DNA from: Dehalococcoidia bacterium
GTDB taxonomy: Bacteria; Chloroflexota; Dehalococcoidia; GIF9; AB-539-J10
Assembly (NCBI GenBank): GCA_003562475.1
Contig: PWUU01000048.1
Coordinates: 1 to 64,000 of the forward strand
Length of the DNA stretch: 64,000 nt
Direction of reading: 5' to 3'
The translations under genes were made by a program, and so were the position numbers. A model generated the notes under the pieces. It searched no databases and was not told the origin of the DNA. It saw only the letters and a list, made by a program, of their open reading frames with translations. Positions 34,312 through 43,670 of this stretch are shown piece by piece (within the stretch, counting starts at the first letter, position 1; every line of letters begins with the position of its first letter).

Positions 34312-35562
34312 TTATCTGAGATGCTCGATCGTGTGACAGTCTCTCGGCGGTCTCTCGGGCATGTCCAGCCGTAGCCTTTGTAAGTCCGGCCCATACAATA
34401 CAGTATTATAGACCTCCAAAGTTTTCTGAGCTGCCTGATCCCATGAGTGTTCTTCTGCAGTTTCCCTGGCACGCTCACCTATCGTCTTTCTGAGTGCAGC
34501 ATTTGAAAGCAGCAACTCGATTTTTGCTGCCAGGTCGTTGACATCGGAGGAGGCTCTAAGTAGGAGGCCATTTACCCCATCGATAATGATATCAGCAGCT
34601 CCGGCAACTCTGCTGGTGATTACAGGCAAGCCGCTGGCCATAGCCTCGACGATGACTAGGCCAAAGGGCTCATACATAGTGGGAAAAACGAATATATCGC
34701 TAGCAGCATAGTATTCCCAAAGACTGCTGCTGTGGGGGACAAAGATTATCCTCTCCCTCACCCCCCTTAGCTCCGCAAGCTGGCCGTAGAATTTCTCGTC
34801 TCCGCTACCAATAATGATGAGTGTTACGGTTCTGTTCGAAAGCAGTGGAAGTGCTTCTACAATATACCGAACTCCCTTCCTTTCCCAATCGCCTCCAGCA
34901 AACATCAGTAATGGATCACTACGGGATACACCATGCTTTTGCCTGATCTGGTCCCTATAGAGTGGCCGATTAGTCGGGTGGAATCTGAGAGTATCTACTC
35001 CATTAGGGATTACGATGATGTTTTTGGCGGCATCACCGTAATGACGGGCGAACTCTTCTTGCATAGCCTGAGAAACTATAATGCACGCTCTAGAGTTGCT
35101 GCGGCTAATTATCAGCCCCTCAAGAAAGCATACCAGGCAGCGATACAGCCTGTGGTCCCATGCTTTCAGTTTTTGCCAGACACTCCTGCAAGGTATCTCA
35201 ATTATGTTAGCCTCTTCGAGACGGCGACACTCCCTCTCACAGAAATGAGAGGTGATAACGTTTGAAGAAAAGGCGGAGTCATACCCTGTCGAATGGATGA
35301 TGTCAAAGTCTGTTTTTCTAAGAAAAGAAAGAACAGCAAGGAGTACGGTACTGGATATCAAGAAGGTAATGTGTGCCAAAGGCTTGGGACATCTGAGTGC
35401 TGGCACCTTATAGTGCTGAACTTTGAGTAAGTCAATCCCATCTATGGTATTAGAACAAACCGAAACCTGATGGTCCCCGGAAAGCCTCTCGACCAGGTGA
35501 GCGGTGACCGTTGCTGGCCCCGTTTTGAAGTTAACATGATGCGCAACGAAAGCGATCTTCAA
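34312..35562 (-). CDS. GT4 glycosyltransferase
   Basis: The family start LKIAFVAHHVNFKTGPATV is encoded from a TTG at 35562; an ATG start at 35697 would add 45 non-homologous residues and cannot be excluded. The C-terminal domain has FAGGDWERKGVRYIVEALPL and the E-x7-E motif in EPFGLVIVEAMASGLPVI. At about 416 residues it is normal for the family, which transfers sugars from NDP- or phospho-sugar donors. Pairing with a glucoamylase suggests glucan or glycoside synthesis; donor and acceptor are unknown. Confidence 0.85.
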   Translation of the reverse strand: MKIAFVAHHVNFKTGPATVTAHLVERLSGDHQVSVCSNTIDGIDLLKVQHYKVPALRCPKPLAHITFLISSTVLLAVLSFLRKTDFDIIHSTGYDSAFSSNVITSHFCERECRRLEEANIIEIPCRSVWQKLKAWDHRLYRCLVCFLEGLIISRSNSRACIIVSQAMQEEFARHYGDAAKNIIVIPNGVDTLRFHPTNRPLYRDQIRQKHGVSRSDPLLMFAGGDWERKGVRYIVEALPLLSNRTVTLIIIGSGDEKFYGQLAELRGVRERIIFVPHSSSLWEYYAASDIFVFPTMYEPFGLVIVEAMASGLPVITSRVAGAADIIIDGVNGLLLRASSDVNDLAAKIELLLSNAALRKTIGERARETAEEHSWDQAAQKTLEVYNTVLYGPDLQRLRLDMPERPPRDCHTIEHLR

Positions 35563-36226
35563 GCCGACATACGGAAGCTGCCTTCGGCGAGACTTCCGGC
35601 ATCTCCAACTGTTCCCTTTGAGGTATTCATCGCAATCTTGTCCACGAATGTGTTTAACGATCACCTCCTTAGAACTTCCACTCGGCAAATCCTCCAAGAT
35701 ACTCGGGTTCTCACTCCTATGATTATGCTCCTTCTGCCAGTTATGGGGCCTCTTACTTCAGAGCCCTTGTGACCTTCCCCGTTTTGGGCTGAGGAGCCTT
35801 ACACTCTAGACACAGGTTTGCTTGGGGAACCGGTTCTAGCCGGTGAATGAAAGAGAGTCGTGACAGTGCCCGTCGAGGCGCACACAGTAGAGGGTATTGT
35901 GCCCGCCACAACCAGCGTAAGGGCATCTCCAGAGAACCAATGTCCCAGCCACCTGCCACAAACCACATTTACCCCCCCGAGGATGATCCTCGCCCAAAAG
36001 CCCTCAGAGTTCCCAACCTGATGAATGACAATGCAACAAAGTGAGGGGAATCAGTCACACACAAAGCAACCAGTGGATCTCCCGAGCGCATCACGCCGAA
36101 ATACCACCTAAGAAGGAGCAAACCTAATCTAGCACCTTCCCAGAGGAAAGGCAAAACCCGTATAAGAGGTAGCTCAAGCTCTGCGGCGGTTATCCAGTCG
36201 ACCACTGTATGCCGCTGCGGCTCTTA
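35563..36226. other. Intergenic stretch with a duplicated 50 bp segment
   Basis: No gene is convincing here. Bases 36108-36157 match 37876-37926 near the rpoD promoter region (CAGAGGAAAGGCAAA and flanks). On the minus strand both copies are open and translate to a shared P-F-L-W-x-G-A-x-L pattern, which may be chance preservation. Confidence 0.4.
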
Positions 36227-37687
36227 CTACAGGTAGTCCTTGAGCTTTCGGCTGATGCTCGGGTGCCGCAGCTTGCGGAGTGCCTTGGCCTCTATCTGGC
36301 GTATACGCTCACGGGTCAGGCTAAACTCCTGTCCCACTTCCTCGAGAGTACGTGCGTGTCCGTCCTTGAGTCCGAAACGGAGTTGAAGCACTTTCTTCTC
36401 CCTGGGTGTGAGTTCGTCGAGGACTCTGTCGATCTGTTCCTTCAGTAGTTCCTGGGTGGCCACTTCGGATGGCGCAGGACTTGTCTGGTCCTCAATGAAG
36501 TCCCCCAAGCATGTGTCGCCATCCTCGCCGACGGGTAATTCCAGGGAGATGGGTTGCTGGTGGAACAGGGTCATAACCTTTTCAACGCGATCAGGAGTCA
36601 TGTTGAGTCGGAGCCCGATCTCTTCAGAACTCGGTTCTCGTTTGAGCTCGTAGCTCAACTGGCGTGTGGTGCGCATGAGCCGGTTCATCATCTCGACCAT
36701 GTGCACGGGAATACGAATCGTGCGTGCCTGATCGCCAATTGACCTGGTGATTCCCTGCCGAATCCACCATGTCGCGTACGTGCTGAACTTGTACCCTTTC
36801 CGGTGACGGAACTTCTGTACCGCGCGCATCAAACCGATGTTGCCTTCCTGGAAAAGGTCAAGGAGGGGCATGCCATAGAAGGTGTATTTCTTGGCGATGC
36901 TCACCACAAGACGCAGATTTGCTCGTGTGAGGTGGGTTTCCGCATCCTCAGCCGCCCGATTCACTTCATCGTAGTGCTGGCGCAACTCGTCTTCGTAGGG
37001 CTCCAGTAGCGTTGTTAGCCTCCCGTCTGCTATCTGTTCACGCAATTCGTCGAGAGACTCAGTCGACAACAATCCTATGGCATGTGGGGGCAGTAGATTG
37101 CTGTTCACGGACATACTCACGATTGTTTTCTGCGCTGCGGGAGTCACCTGGTTGGTCCCATCTGCGATGGCGGCGATGAGTTCTGGCTTGATCCTGTTGT
37201 TGATGGCCACGCGGAGTCCGTCGACGCACAGAAGCTGCCCCACACTGAGCCCGTCTTCGATATCGAGTTCCTGTCTGATGACCTCGAGCACTGGATAAGC
37301 CCTCACAATGTGTCCGAGGAGATCCACGGTCAGCTCAACTGCGGTAGGCTGTGTCCGGTACTTCCTGAAGTGCACCTCTTCAAGCCAGGCGAGGTGGCGC
37401 CCGCGCTCTATCTTGCTGGAGAGAACTCGCTCCTCCGCAGACTTCAGCAGGGGCACCTGCCCTATTTCACGCAGGTACATGCCGACAGAATTATCGATGG
37501 CCTCGTCAGCGAACAGACCTAATGGCGCCTTCACCTCGTCCGCGACAAGCGCGAGTCCAGGTTCGTCAGGGCCTTCACTCTTGGATCGGGTATCCGCCTC
37601 GTTGGACTCCTCGTCGTATCCGTCGTGTGCCACAGTGGGCGACTCATCCTGAATGTCCGATGAACCAGTGTCTCGAATGATATCCAT
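36227..37687 (-). CDS. rpoD: Primary-type sigma factor RpoD/SigA
   Basis: The 486-residue protein has region 1.2 ([17 protein letters not shown], near 66), region 2 with the -10-melting segment [20 protein letters not shown], region 3 and region 4.2 with [21 protein letters not shown] non-conserved insert of about 110 residues lies between 1.2 and 2.1. The acidic N-terminus is consistent with a short region 1.1. This is the housekeeping type or a close paralogue, and recognises TTGACA/TATAAT promoters such as those of the lexA operon and the 43.6 kb cluster. It appears monocistronic. Confidence 0.95.
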   Translation of the reverse strand: MDIIRDTGSSDIQDESPTVAHDGYDEESNEADTRSKSEGPDEPGLALVADEVKAPLGLFADEAIDNSVGMYLREIGQVPLLKSAEERVLSSKIERGRHLAWLEEVHFRKYRTQPTAVELTVDLLGHIVRAYPVLEVIRQELDIEDGLSVGQLLCVDGLRVAINNRIKPELIAAIADGTNQVTPAAQKTIVSMSVNSNLLPPHAIGLLSTESLDELREQIADGRLTTLLEPYEDELRQHYDEVNRAAEDAETHLTRANLRLVVSIAKKYTFYGMPLLDLFQEGNIGLMRAVQKFRHRKGYKFSTYATWWIRQGITRSIGDQARTIRIPVHMVEMMNRLMRTTRQLSYELKREPSSEEIGLRLNMTPDRVEKVMTLFHQQPISLELPVGEDGDTCLGDFIEDQTSPAPSEVATQELLKEQIDRVLDELTPREKKVLQLRFGLKDGHARTLEEVGQEFSLTRERIRQIEAKALRKLRHPSISRKLKDYL

Positions 37688-37875
37688 GTGTTAGCCTCTG
37701 CCCTCGGCCTTGCCATCCGCCACGAACTGCGCTTGCCCTTTGCCTGAAGACGCTTCCGGCTGAAGCAAGCTTTCGAGCTTCCCACGCCGAGAAATGACCA
37801 TCCACGAAAGCGAACGGGCATCAGTCAACTGGAACGTCACCACCGGGACTCGCAGCAGAGCCCGCCGCGACGCTA

Positions 37876-37926
37876 TGAGAAGGACGAACAAGGCTAGGTT
37901 AGCACCATTCCAGAGGAAAGGCAAAG
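37876..37926. repeat. Second copy of a ~50 bp segment, upstream of rpoD
   Basis: The segment matches 36108-36157 (shared TAGCACC, CAGAGGAAAGGCAAA), with about 37 of 50 identities by eye. It lies about 190 bases upstream of the rpoD start, so it could carry a control site, but the first copy has no gene in that relation. Confidence 0.5.
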
Positions 37927-37965
37927 CTACGAATTGCCTCCGTTGATGTTCTGCGATTTAGTCCT

Positions 37966-38045
37966 CCGTTAACTGTTCAGCGAGAATGTCCGCATGCAGG
38001 AGATGCTGACATTTCGCATCCGGAACCAGGTGGGCACAGTTTCGT
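37966..38045 (-). repeat. Solo insertion-sequence-like end, copy 2 (inverted)
   Basis: Read on the minus strand this has GACATTCTCGCTGAACAGTT in the same 28-base identity as the copy at 3838-3905, with weaker similarity reaching a CTGGTTCCGG. The two copies are about 34 kb apart in opposite orientation, without a transposase. Confidence 0.55.
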
Positions 38046-38250
38046 GTGACTGACCACCAATCTGCAGCCGATCAACATTCACCCCTCAATTCCCCAGCCT
38101 TGTTGGCATTTTTTACGGTAAGAAGGATTCAACCGTGCAGTTACGAATGCAGATGATCAAGGCGCACGCGGGCAAGGCGTTGACCATGATCATTGGCGCA
38201 TGACACTGCCGCTTGTGGTACAGTGACGTTGACATCACGGAGGGGGGGTC

Positions 38251-38796
38251 GTGGCAATCATCATTCGCACTCTCTACAACAACCAGAAGTGGACAGCTCC
38301 ATGCGCCAGGCCAGACAGTGACCCTCTGTGTTGGCGATGCATGAGGCAGCCTAGTGTCAAAGTCGACCGGCCAAGCCCCGGAGTCATCTTGTGCGATGGC
38401 CATTGCTGGGAACAGTCTCTCTGCACCTTCTACGAGTGGGGATGTACGCCACAGGGCCGTATCTGGAGCCCACGGGCGCATATTGATGATCGGGTGTTCT
38501 TCGTGTACCAGCTACCTCCAACTGGCTCCCGGCTGTCGTACGCCATCTGGGGGTGTACACACGTGGTCAGGATCGACAGGTTTATGCGCCAGAGAAATGT
38601 CGACCATTGGGATGCCTACGCGTACTCGTTCCTAGTAGTGGAGCCGTTCACACCGATACCGCTGTTCAGTCGACCTTCGAACCTGTCGGCTGACGAGCTT
38701 GTCGGCAAACCCTGGGGTTCTGGAGCCTATCAATTTATCGATGACGACCGTGAAGAAAGATTGCTGAGCCTCATTCCTGAGGAGTACCGCGCCTGA
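38251..38796 (+). CDS. Hypothetical protein, 181 aa
   Basis: A GGAGGGGGGG stretch precedes the GTG start, so translation is likely. The protein has several Cys and Trp residues in its first half (CWRCMRQPS near 30, CDGHCWEQSLC near 50) and a beta-rich middle (RVFFVYQLPP). No domain was recognised; the cysteine pairs could bind zinc. Like the genes at 2274 and 4099, it is plus-strand and ends 65 bases before a palindrome repeat. Confidence 0.6.
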   Translation: MAIIIRTLYNNQKWTAPCARPDSDPLCWRCMRQPSVKVDRPSPGVILCDGHCWEQSLCTFYEWGCTPQGRIWSPRAHIDDRVFFVYQLPPTGSRLSYAIWGCTHVVRIDRFMRQRNVDHWDAYAYSFLVVEPFTPIPLFSRPSNLSADELVGKPWGSGAYQFIDDDREERLLSLIPEEYRA

Positions 38797-38861
38797 CCAA
38801 GCGTCGATCAGGAGCATCAGTACCAAGAGAGAGAATCATTCGCGGTGTAGGCCGGGTGCCA

Positions 38862-39015
38862 ACTAAACACTTTAAATACTTTGTGGCCATTAATTAGTGC
38901 TATCTAGAAGCACCATTATGCTCAATACATAATAATGGCTGCAAAGCACTTAGTGTGCCTAGCTTGCGGCAGGCATGATCGTTGACGACCAATGAGGAGT
39001 TGGCCGGGCTGGATG
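38862..39015 (+). repeat. Palindrome-plus-tail repeat, copy D
   Basis: The 102-base palindrome at 38862-38963 (left ACTAAACACTTTAAATACTT, centre-facing GGCCATTA and TAATAATGGC, right ending GTGCCTAGC) is followed 13 bases later by GATCGTTGACGACCAATG. It is a close match to copy A across the tail. An IS256 transposase remnant begins about 60 bases after the tail. Confidence 0.75.
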
Positions 39016-39069
39016 ACGGGATTGTCAGTGCTGTCGCGAAGCGCCAGCTAGCTTCGGCAAAGGTAGGTT

Positions 39070-39318
39070 CCAATCGCCACTGGCATCAGATCTGGTCCAA
39101 CAACCCGCTAGAGCGGCTGAACAAGGAGATACGGCGCAGAACGGGACGTCGTCGGCATCTTCCCGAACCGGGCGGCTGCCGTGCGTCTCATCGGCGCCGT
39201 ACTGAGCGAGCAGCATGACGAATGGCAGGTGAGCCGGCGCTACCTGCCCCAGGTGTCCGACGCCACGAGCGCCGACGACCAGCTGCAGGAGGTGGCTCTA
39301 CCGGTAGGCATACACTGA
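39070..39318 (+). pseudogene. IS256-family transposase, C-terminal remnant with frameshift
   Basis: [20 protein letters not shown] is the conserved C-terminal signature of IS256/mutator-type transposases. After one extra base the frame continues as [20 protein letters not shown] and ends at a TGA. Only about 80 residues of roughly 400 remain, so the catalytic domain is gone. No terminal repeat was identified. Confidence 0.8.
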
Positions 39319-39390
39319 CGGATGGCTGATGGTGATGACGGACTCATACACCACTTGACGGGACGTGACCCGTGTCGCCACGCCTGGAGA

Positions 39391-40529
39391 TCATCTGTCG
39401 AGGTCAAGCGGCTGCACGTCTTCCGCGAAGTAACAATGAAACTCGCGTGGCAAACTGTGGTAGTCGATGGATTCAATCACGCTGGAGAAATCTCTCGAGT
39501 TGACTGTGTTCCAGAACAGCAGTGTCTTGTCTTGCACCCTGCCGCTTCTCGCATCATTTACGAGCGCGGCCAGCGTCTTCCCCGTGTAGGTGCCCTCCAG
39601 CTTGATGCCTTCAGACTCGTCCATCAGAGACACTGCCTCCATCCCCTCCCTCGTGAACTGTGCGTATCGTTCGCCAGATAGTCCCGCCGCATGTTGATTG
39701 ATTCCGGCGGACAGTCGAAGGTGGGGAAGGAGTCGTCCAGGGAATGCAGGAACGCGCTGGTCCTGTTGACGAGTCTGCTCATCCCCGAGGAGCTCACGAT
39801 TTTCCCGCTCGTCACGAGCACCGAGACAACCCGGCTGTTCAGGCTCGCTGCCTTGAGTCCAAGCAGCAACCCTGCTACGGTGCCCATCGAGCCGCACGCC
39901 ACATAGATCAGGCCCGGTTCGGGCAGTTCGCCATCTGCTATCTGTCGCTTCAGTTCGAATGCGGCATTGACGTATCCGGCAACGCCCGCGATGGAGGTGC
40001 CTCCCGGAGGAATGAGGCGAGGTACGCGGCCACTCTTTGCCCTGCGTCGCAGGATTTCTCTCAGGGTCGCCAGGTAGACCAGCGGTCTGGTTCTCCGGCA
40101 TTCGAGCTCTGCACCGCACAGGTGCAACTCCGCGCCATGGTGATAGCTCAACAGCAGGTTGCGACGCACGTAGAGAGCATTCGGCTGGGGCATCAGCATC
40201 GAGATGCTCTTCAAGCCGACCTGCCGGGCGTAGATAGTGGTAGCCAGGGCATGGTTTGACCCGGCACAGCCGAAGGTCAGCACTTCTCGTGCCTCTGAGC
40301 GCACGGCATCTGCCAGAATGAACTCCAGCTTTCATGGCTTGTTGCCGCCGTACTCACTGGCGCTCAGGTCATCGCGTTTCACATACAGCCGGCTTGTGTT
40401 CAGGGCGTTTCCCAATCGGTCGGCCTTCTGTACAGGAGTGGGCAGTGTGCCAAGCCGAATGTACGGGAGCTTCTCCTTCAGAGCCGGATATTCTTCGAAC
40501 AGCGGAATTGCTGACATCCGTTCCTCCAC
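39391..40529 (-). pseudogene. PLP-dependent D-cysteine desulfhydrase / ACC deaminase family, disrupted
   Basis: The gene reads in one frame from MEERMSAIPLFEEYPALKEK through YGGNKP, which holds the PLP lysine. It then meets an in-frame TGA where Arg is normal (GGNK-x-R-K-L-E-F), and continues KLEFILADA, FGCAGSNHA and the phosphate-binding region. A one-base deletion near 39680 shifts the C-terminal part (GERYAQFTREGMEAVSLMDE) into another frame. Joined, the product is about 378 residues, normal for fold-type II desulfhydrases or deaminases. One nonsense change plus one frameshift argue for a young pseudogene. Confidence 0.85.
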
Positions 40530-40844
40530 CGGCCTCGGGCAGTGATGCTCCCTGCTGTCCGGGAGACCGTGCTAGCACCAACAGTCACCCGGCGCCAGCC
40601 ATGCCGGGGGAGTCGTGGTTTGAGTGAAGGACGTCCCCCGAGATTGCCCGCTGAAGGCACCCGCGCCGCCATCCATGTGTATCTGTGTACCACAGGCGGG
40701 CGACCTCGCCTCGTGAAGTTCTGCAATCGCGGGGTGCGTGTATGGTGCCCCGGGGATTTGCAGCAGGTCCCATCCAGTGCATGAGACGAGGGCTTCTGCA
40801 CCCGGTGTACAATGGTCCGACGAATCTGAGCAGGAGGTAATCAG

Positions 40845-42065
40845 GTGAAAGAGTACGGCGACTTCGTCAGCGAAGCGGACCGGATGATGATCGCGTCACT
40901 TCGTGAGTATGTCAGGGGCGAGATACTCCCCTACCGGCAGCAACTAGATGTTGATGAAGACCGGGTACACGTGCACCGCGTGCTGAATGGCCTCGCCGCA
41001 ATGGGCCTGCATAAGCGAGGGCTTCCCGAGTCGCTCGGTGGCATCCGCACGGGGGCGGTCTCGTTCGTAGCCGGCTATGAGGAAATTGCGCGGGGCGACT
41101 GCGGCATTGCGCTAACGCTGAGCGTGCCGGCCTGGGTATTCGGCGCGGCCGTCCGCTCCCGCAACGAGCGCGTGCTTGAGGATCTGTGTCGGCCGTTCTG
41201 CGGCGACACGTTCGTTGAGGCATGTCTTGCGATGACGGAGCCGGAGGGTGGCTGCAACGTCGAGAGCGCCGAGTATCGTGGGAAGGCGATTCACACCAGG
41301 GCGCAGCTCGAGGGCGACCACTGGGTCATTAACGGCGCCAAGCAGTTCCCCAGTGGCGCCGGCGTATCGGACGTGTATCTCATCGCCTGCACTACGGATC
41401 CCGAACTGGCTGAAGAGGGCATCGCGCTCATCTACGTGCCAGCCAACACGCCCGGACTGTCGTTCGGCACGCCGGAAGATAAGATGGGAATGAGGTACAC
41501 CGATGTGAACGCCTCGGTGTACCTCGATGATGTGCGAGTCCCTATGGAATACCGCGCGTCGATGGAACCGGGAAAAGATGCGGAGAGTTTCAGAAACCTC
41601 CTCGCCTGGGGCAGGCTCTCCAGTGCTGCATTCTCCGTCGGCGTAGCGCAGGCGGCACTCGACATCGCCCTGGACTTCACGGGACAACGCCACTACGGTG
41701 GCAAACAGGTCCGACAGCACACGTTGCAGACGGCGATGCTTGCCGACATGATGATCGGTGTCGAGAGTGCGCGCTTCTACTACTTGACGGTCGCGAGCAT
41801 GTTCGACAATCGCAAGGTGTACGGTCACCACTACAGCGATGAGCAACTCGCCCGTGCGTCCGGGGCCAAGGTGTACGCCTCTGAGATGGCACTGAAAGTC
41901 TGCAATATGGCGATGGAGCTTACAGGCTCGTACGGCTACATGAGGGACTACCACATCGAGAAGTACCTCCGTGATGTAAAAATCATTCAACTGTGGGAGG
42001 GCGGCGCCCAGCTTGGCCGCATCGATGTCGCGAGGGGTCGTTACCCGATGGTTCCGTACGTCTAG
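40845..42065 (+). CDS. Acyl-CoA dehydrogenase
   Basis: The 406-residue FAD enzyme introduces a double bond into acyl-CoA and passes electrons to ETF. The FAD/substrate motif LAMTEPEGGCNVES is near residue 130, the middle beta-domain follows, and the C-terminal catalytic region reads IIQLWEGGAQLGRIDVARG with the Glu in the usual place. The GTG start has AGGAGG seven bases upstream. It is a single gene here. It could work with the branched acyl-CoA mutase at 52-54 kb (short or branched acyl-CoA substrate), but this is inference. Confidence 0.9.
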   Translation: MKEYGDFVSEADRMMIASLREYVRGEILPYRQQLDVDEDRVHVHRVLNGLAAMGLHKRGLPESLGGIRTGAVSFVAGYEEIARGDCGIALTLSVPAWVFGAAVRSRNERVLEDLCRPFCGDTFVEACLAMTEPEGGCNVESAEYRGKAIHTRAQLEGDHWVINGAKQFPSGAGVSDVYLIACTTDPELAEEGIALIYVPANTPGLSFGTPEDKMGMRYTDVNASVYLDDVRVPMEYRASMEPGKDAESFRNLLAWGRLSSAAFSVGVAQAALDIALDFTGQRHYGGKQVRQHTLQTAMLADMMIGVESARFYYLTVASMFDNRKVYGHHYSDEQLARASGAKVYASEMALKVCNMAMELTGSYGYMRDYHIEKYLRDVKIIQLWEGGAQLGRIDVARGRYPMVPYV

Positions 42066-42674
42066 TGCCCGGGTCTGCACCAGGCTGAACCGACTGCCAT
42101 CACGACGCGGCGTCACGCCTCGATTTCCCGGAAGTCTTCCACTTTGCAAGAATCTATGCGCCGAGGTTGACGCTTCGCGGCTTTGGTTTCAGTCACACGA
42201 TGAATACCACCCCCGTCTTCTCAATCGGCGGCGCGGCACCTGCGAGCAAGGCGACGGCTCCAGCTTCCTGCTGGTCCGTTCAAGAGCACGAGGGCTTCGT
42301 CATCCGGACAATCCGGACCCCTGTCAGCGTCATGTCTCCCGAACATGTGACCGGAGTACGCACACTAAATGAGCATGAATCACCGCATCTGCGGATTCGC
42401 GGGCTGCCCTGGTGATCTCTCAACTCCCGGCGTCCTGAAGGCCTCTCACAGGTAGGGCCCCGGTGCCGTCCCCCCTCGTGTGCGGACATCCGGGTATTGA
42501 CCGTGAGGTCTGTCCACAGGATGATTGCCTGTCCCGGGAGTGCCGACAGCCATGAGCAGACAACCGGGACCCGGGAGCAACGTTGTGGGGACTGACTGAC
42601 CCGACTTTGACAGTTTCGTAGCTAGAATGAGGCGTTTTCCACTACAGGTGTTGGTTCCCGTGGGCGGGCGGCGG
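42066..42674. other. Intergenic stretch, no gene seen
   Basis: Six hundred bases hold only weak overlapping frames. A TTGACA occurs near 42608 but lacks a well-placed -10. Nothing further could be supported. Confidence 0.4.
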
Positions 42675-43109
42675 TCAGTTACGCCGGCAAGGGCTGAACT
42701 CGGGGCGGTGGACGGAGTCCGGCGGCGGCAAAGGCTTTCTGTGCCAGGGGAGACAGGTCCGTCCGCGTCGGGAAGACCTGCCCTTCTTCTTCGGGACCAG
42801 CTGGCACTGCCAGCCGGCCTGCTCGATGTTGCCTCCCTCGGACCAGAACAGGATGAGGGAGTTCTCGGTCAGGATGGCCTTGCCGCCATGCTCCTCGGCT
42901 GCGGCGATGACCGCCTGGCGCAGCTCCTCGGATGAGGCGTTGAGGATGTGTTGGAACGCCTTCTCGGCCTCCTCCAGCGCCGTTCTCCGCGCTTCCTCAG
43001 CCAGCATGCGCTGCCGCTGGAGCTCCTGTCGTGCCCTGGCAAGTACCGCCTCGGGTGCCTCAGGTGCCGTGTACGGCGCCGCACTCGTCTGCTGTGTCTT
43101 TGCTGTCAT
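42675..43109 (-). CDS. Hypothetical coiled-coil protein, 144 aa
   Basis: The ATG at 43109 has AAGGAG seven bases upstream. Residues 20-75 are a charged helix (RARQELQRQRMLAEEARRTA) likely to form a coiled coil. The next part (GKAILTENSLILFWSEGG) is strand-like, and the C-terminus is very basic. No family was recognised. It is divergent from the 43.6 kb unknown cluster. Confidence 0.55.
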   Translation of the reverse strand: MTAKTQQTSAAPYTAPEAPEAVLARARQELQRQRMLAEEARRTALEEAEKAFQHILNASSEELRQAVIAAAEEHGGKAILTENSLILFWSEGGNIEQAGWQCQLVPKKKGRSSRRGRTCLPWHRKPLPPPDSVHRPEFSPCRRN

Positions 43110-43603
43110 GTCACGCTCCTTGTTGCGCCGCATGACTCAGAGACACACGTGAAGCCTTCCACGAGCCATATTCGTGGCCGGGACCTGCGGGACGCCCCGA
43201 CGTGGGGGGCGTCCTGTGGACCCCGCCGGCCACGGGGACATCATGGCACAGAATGCCGATTCTCTTTAGCCTATAGACTTAGCCTGCGCCACGAGCGTGC
43301 CACACGTGCGGCGCCCGTGTGACAGTGCCGGTCCCGGGAGTAACCCGCGGCAGAGGCTGCTGGGCGGCTGGAGATGGAGAGCACACCGTATGGTCATCGA
43401 GTGGTGAGGCAATGCGGGTCGGTTGTCATGGTATGGAGAACGACGGCGAAGATGGAGACCGAGATGCCTGAATCGGCGCCGAAGGTGATCAGGTCGCCTG
43501 TTGGCAATGAAGTCTATGGCACCGGGGATGGTCGCGCGACAAGCTTTGGTGCGTTGAAGGTCTTGCCGACTGCCTGAATCCTGCAGCAATTGGCGGCCAC
43601 TAG

Positions 43604-43631
43604 TTGACAAAGTAGCAAGTCTTAGTATAAT
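43604..43631 (+). promoter_or_regulatory. Consensus sigma-70 promoter of the unknown cluster
   Basis: TTGACA and TATAAT both match consensus perfectly with a 16-base spacer. Because transcription would start near 43638, the ORF-track start at 43632 is excluded. Confidence 0.85.
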
Positions 43632-43670
43632 ATGAGGCTTAGATATGGAGCCATCAAAAGATGGGAACAC

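Noticed and set aside
40317-40345. TGA as selenocysteine or recoded codon in the desulfhydrase-like gene
   Set aside because: The family has Arg there, not a redox Cys, and a second lesion (frameshift) occurs later in the gene, so plain inactivation is simpler.
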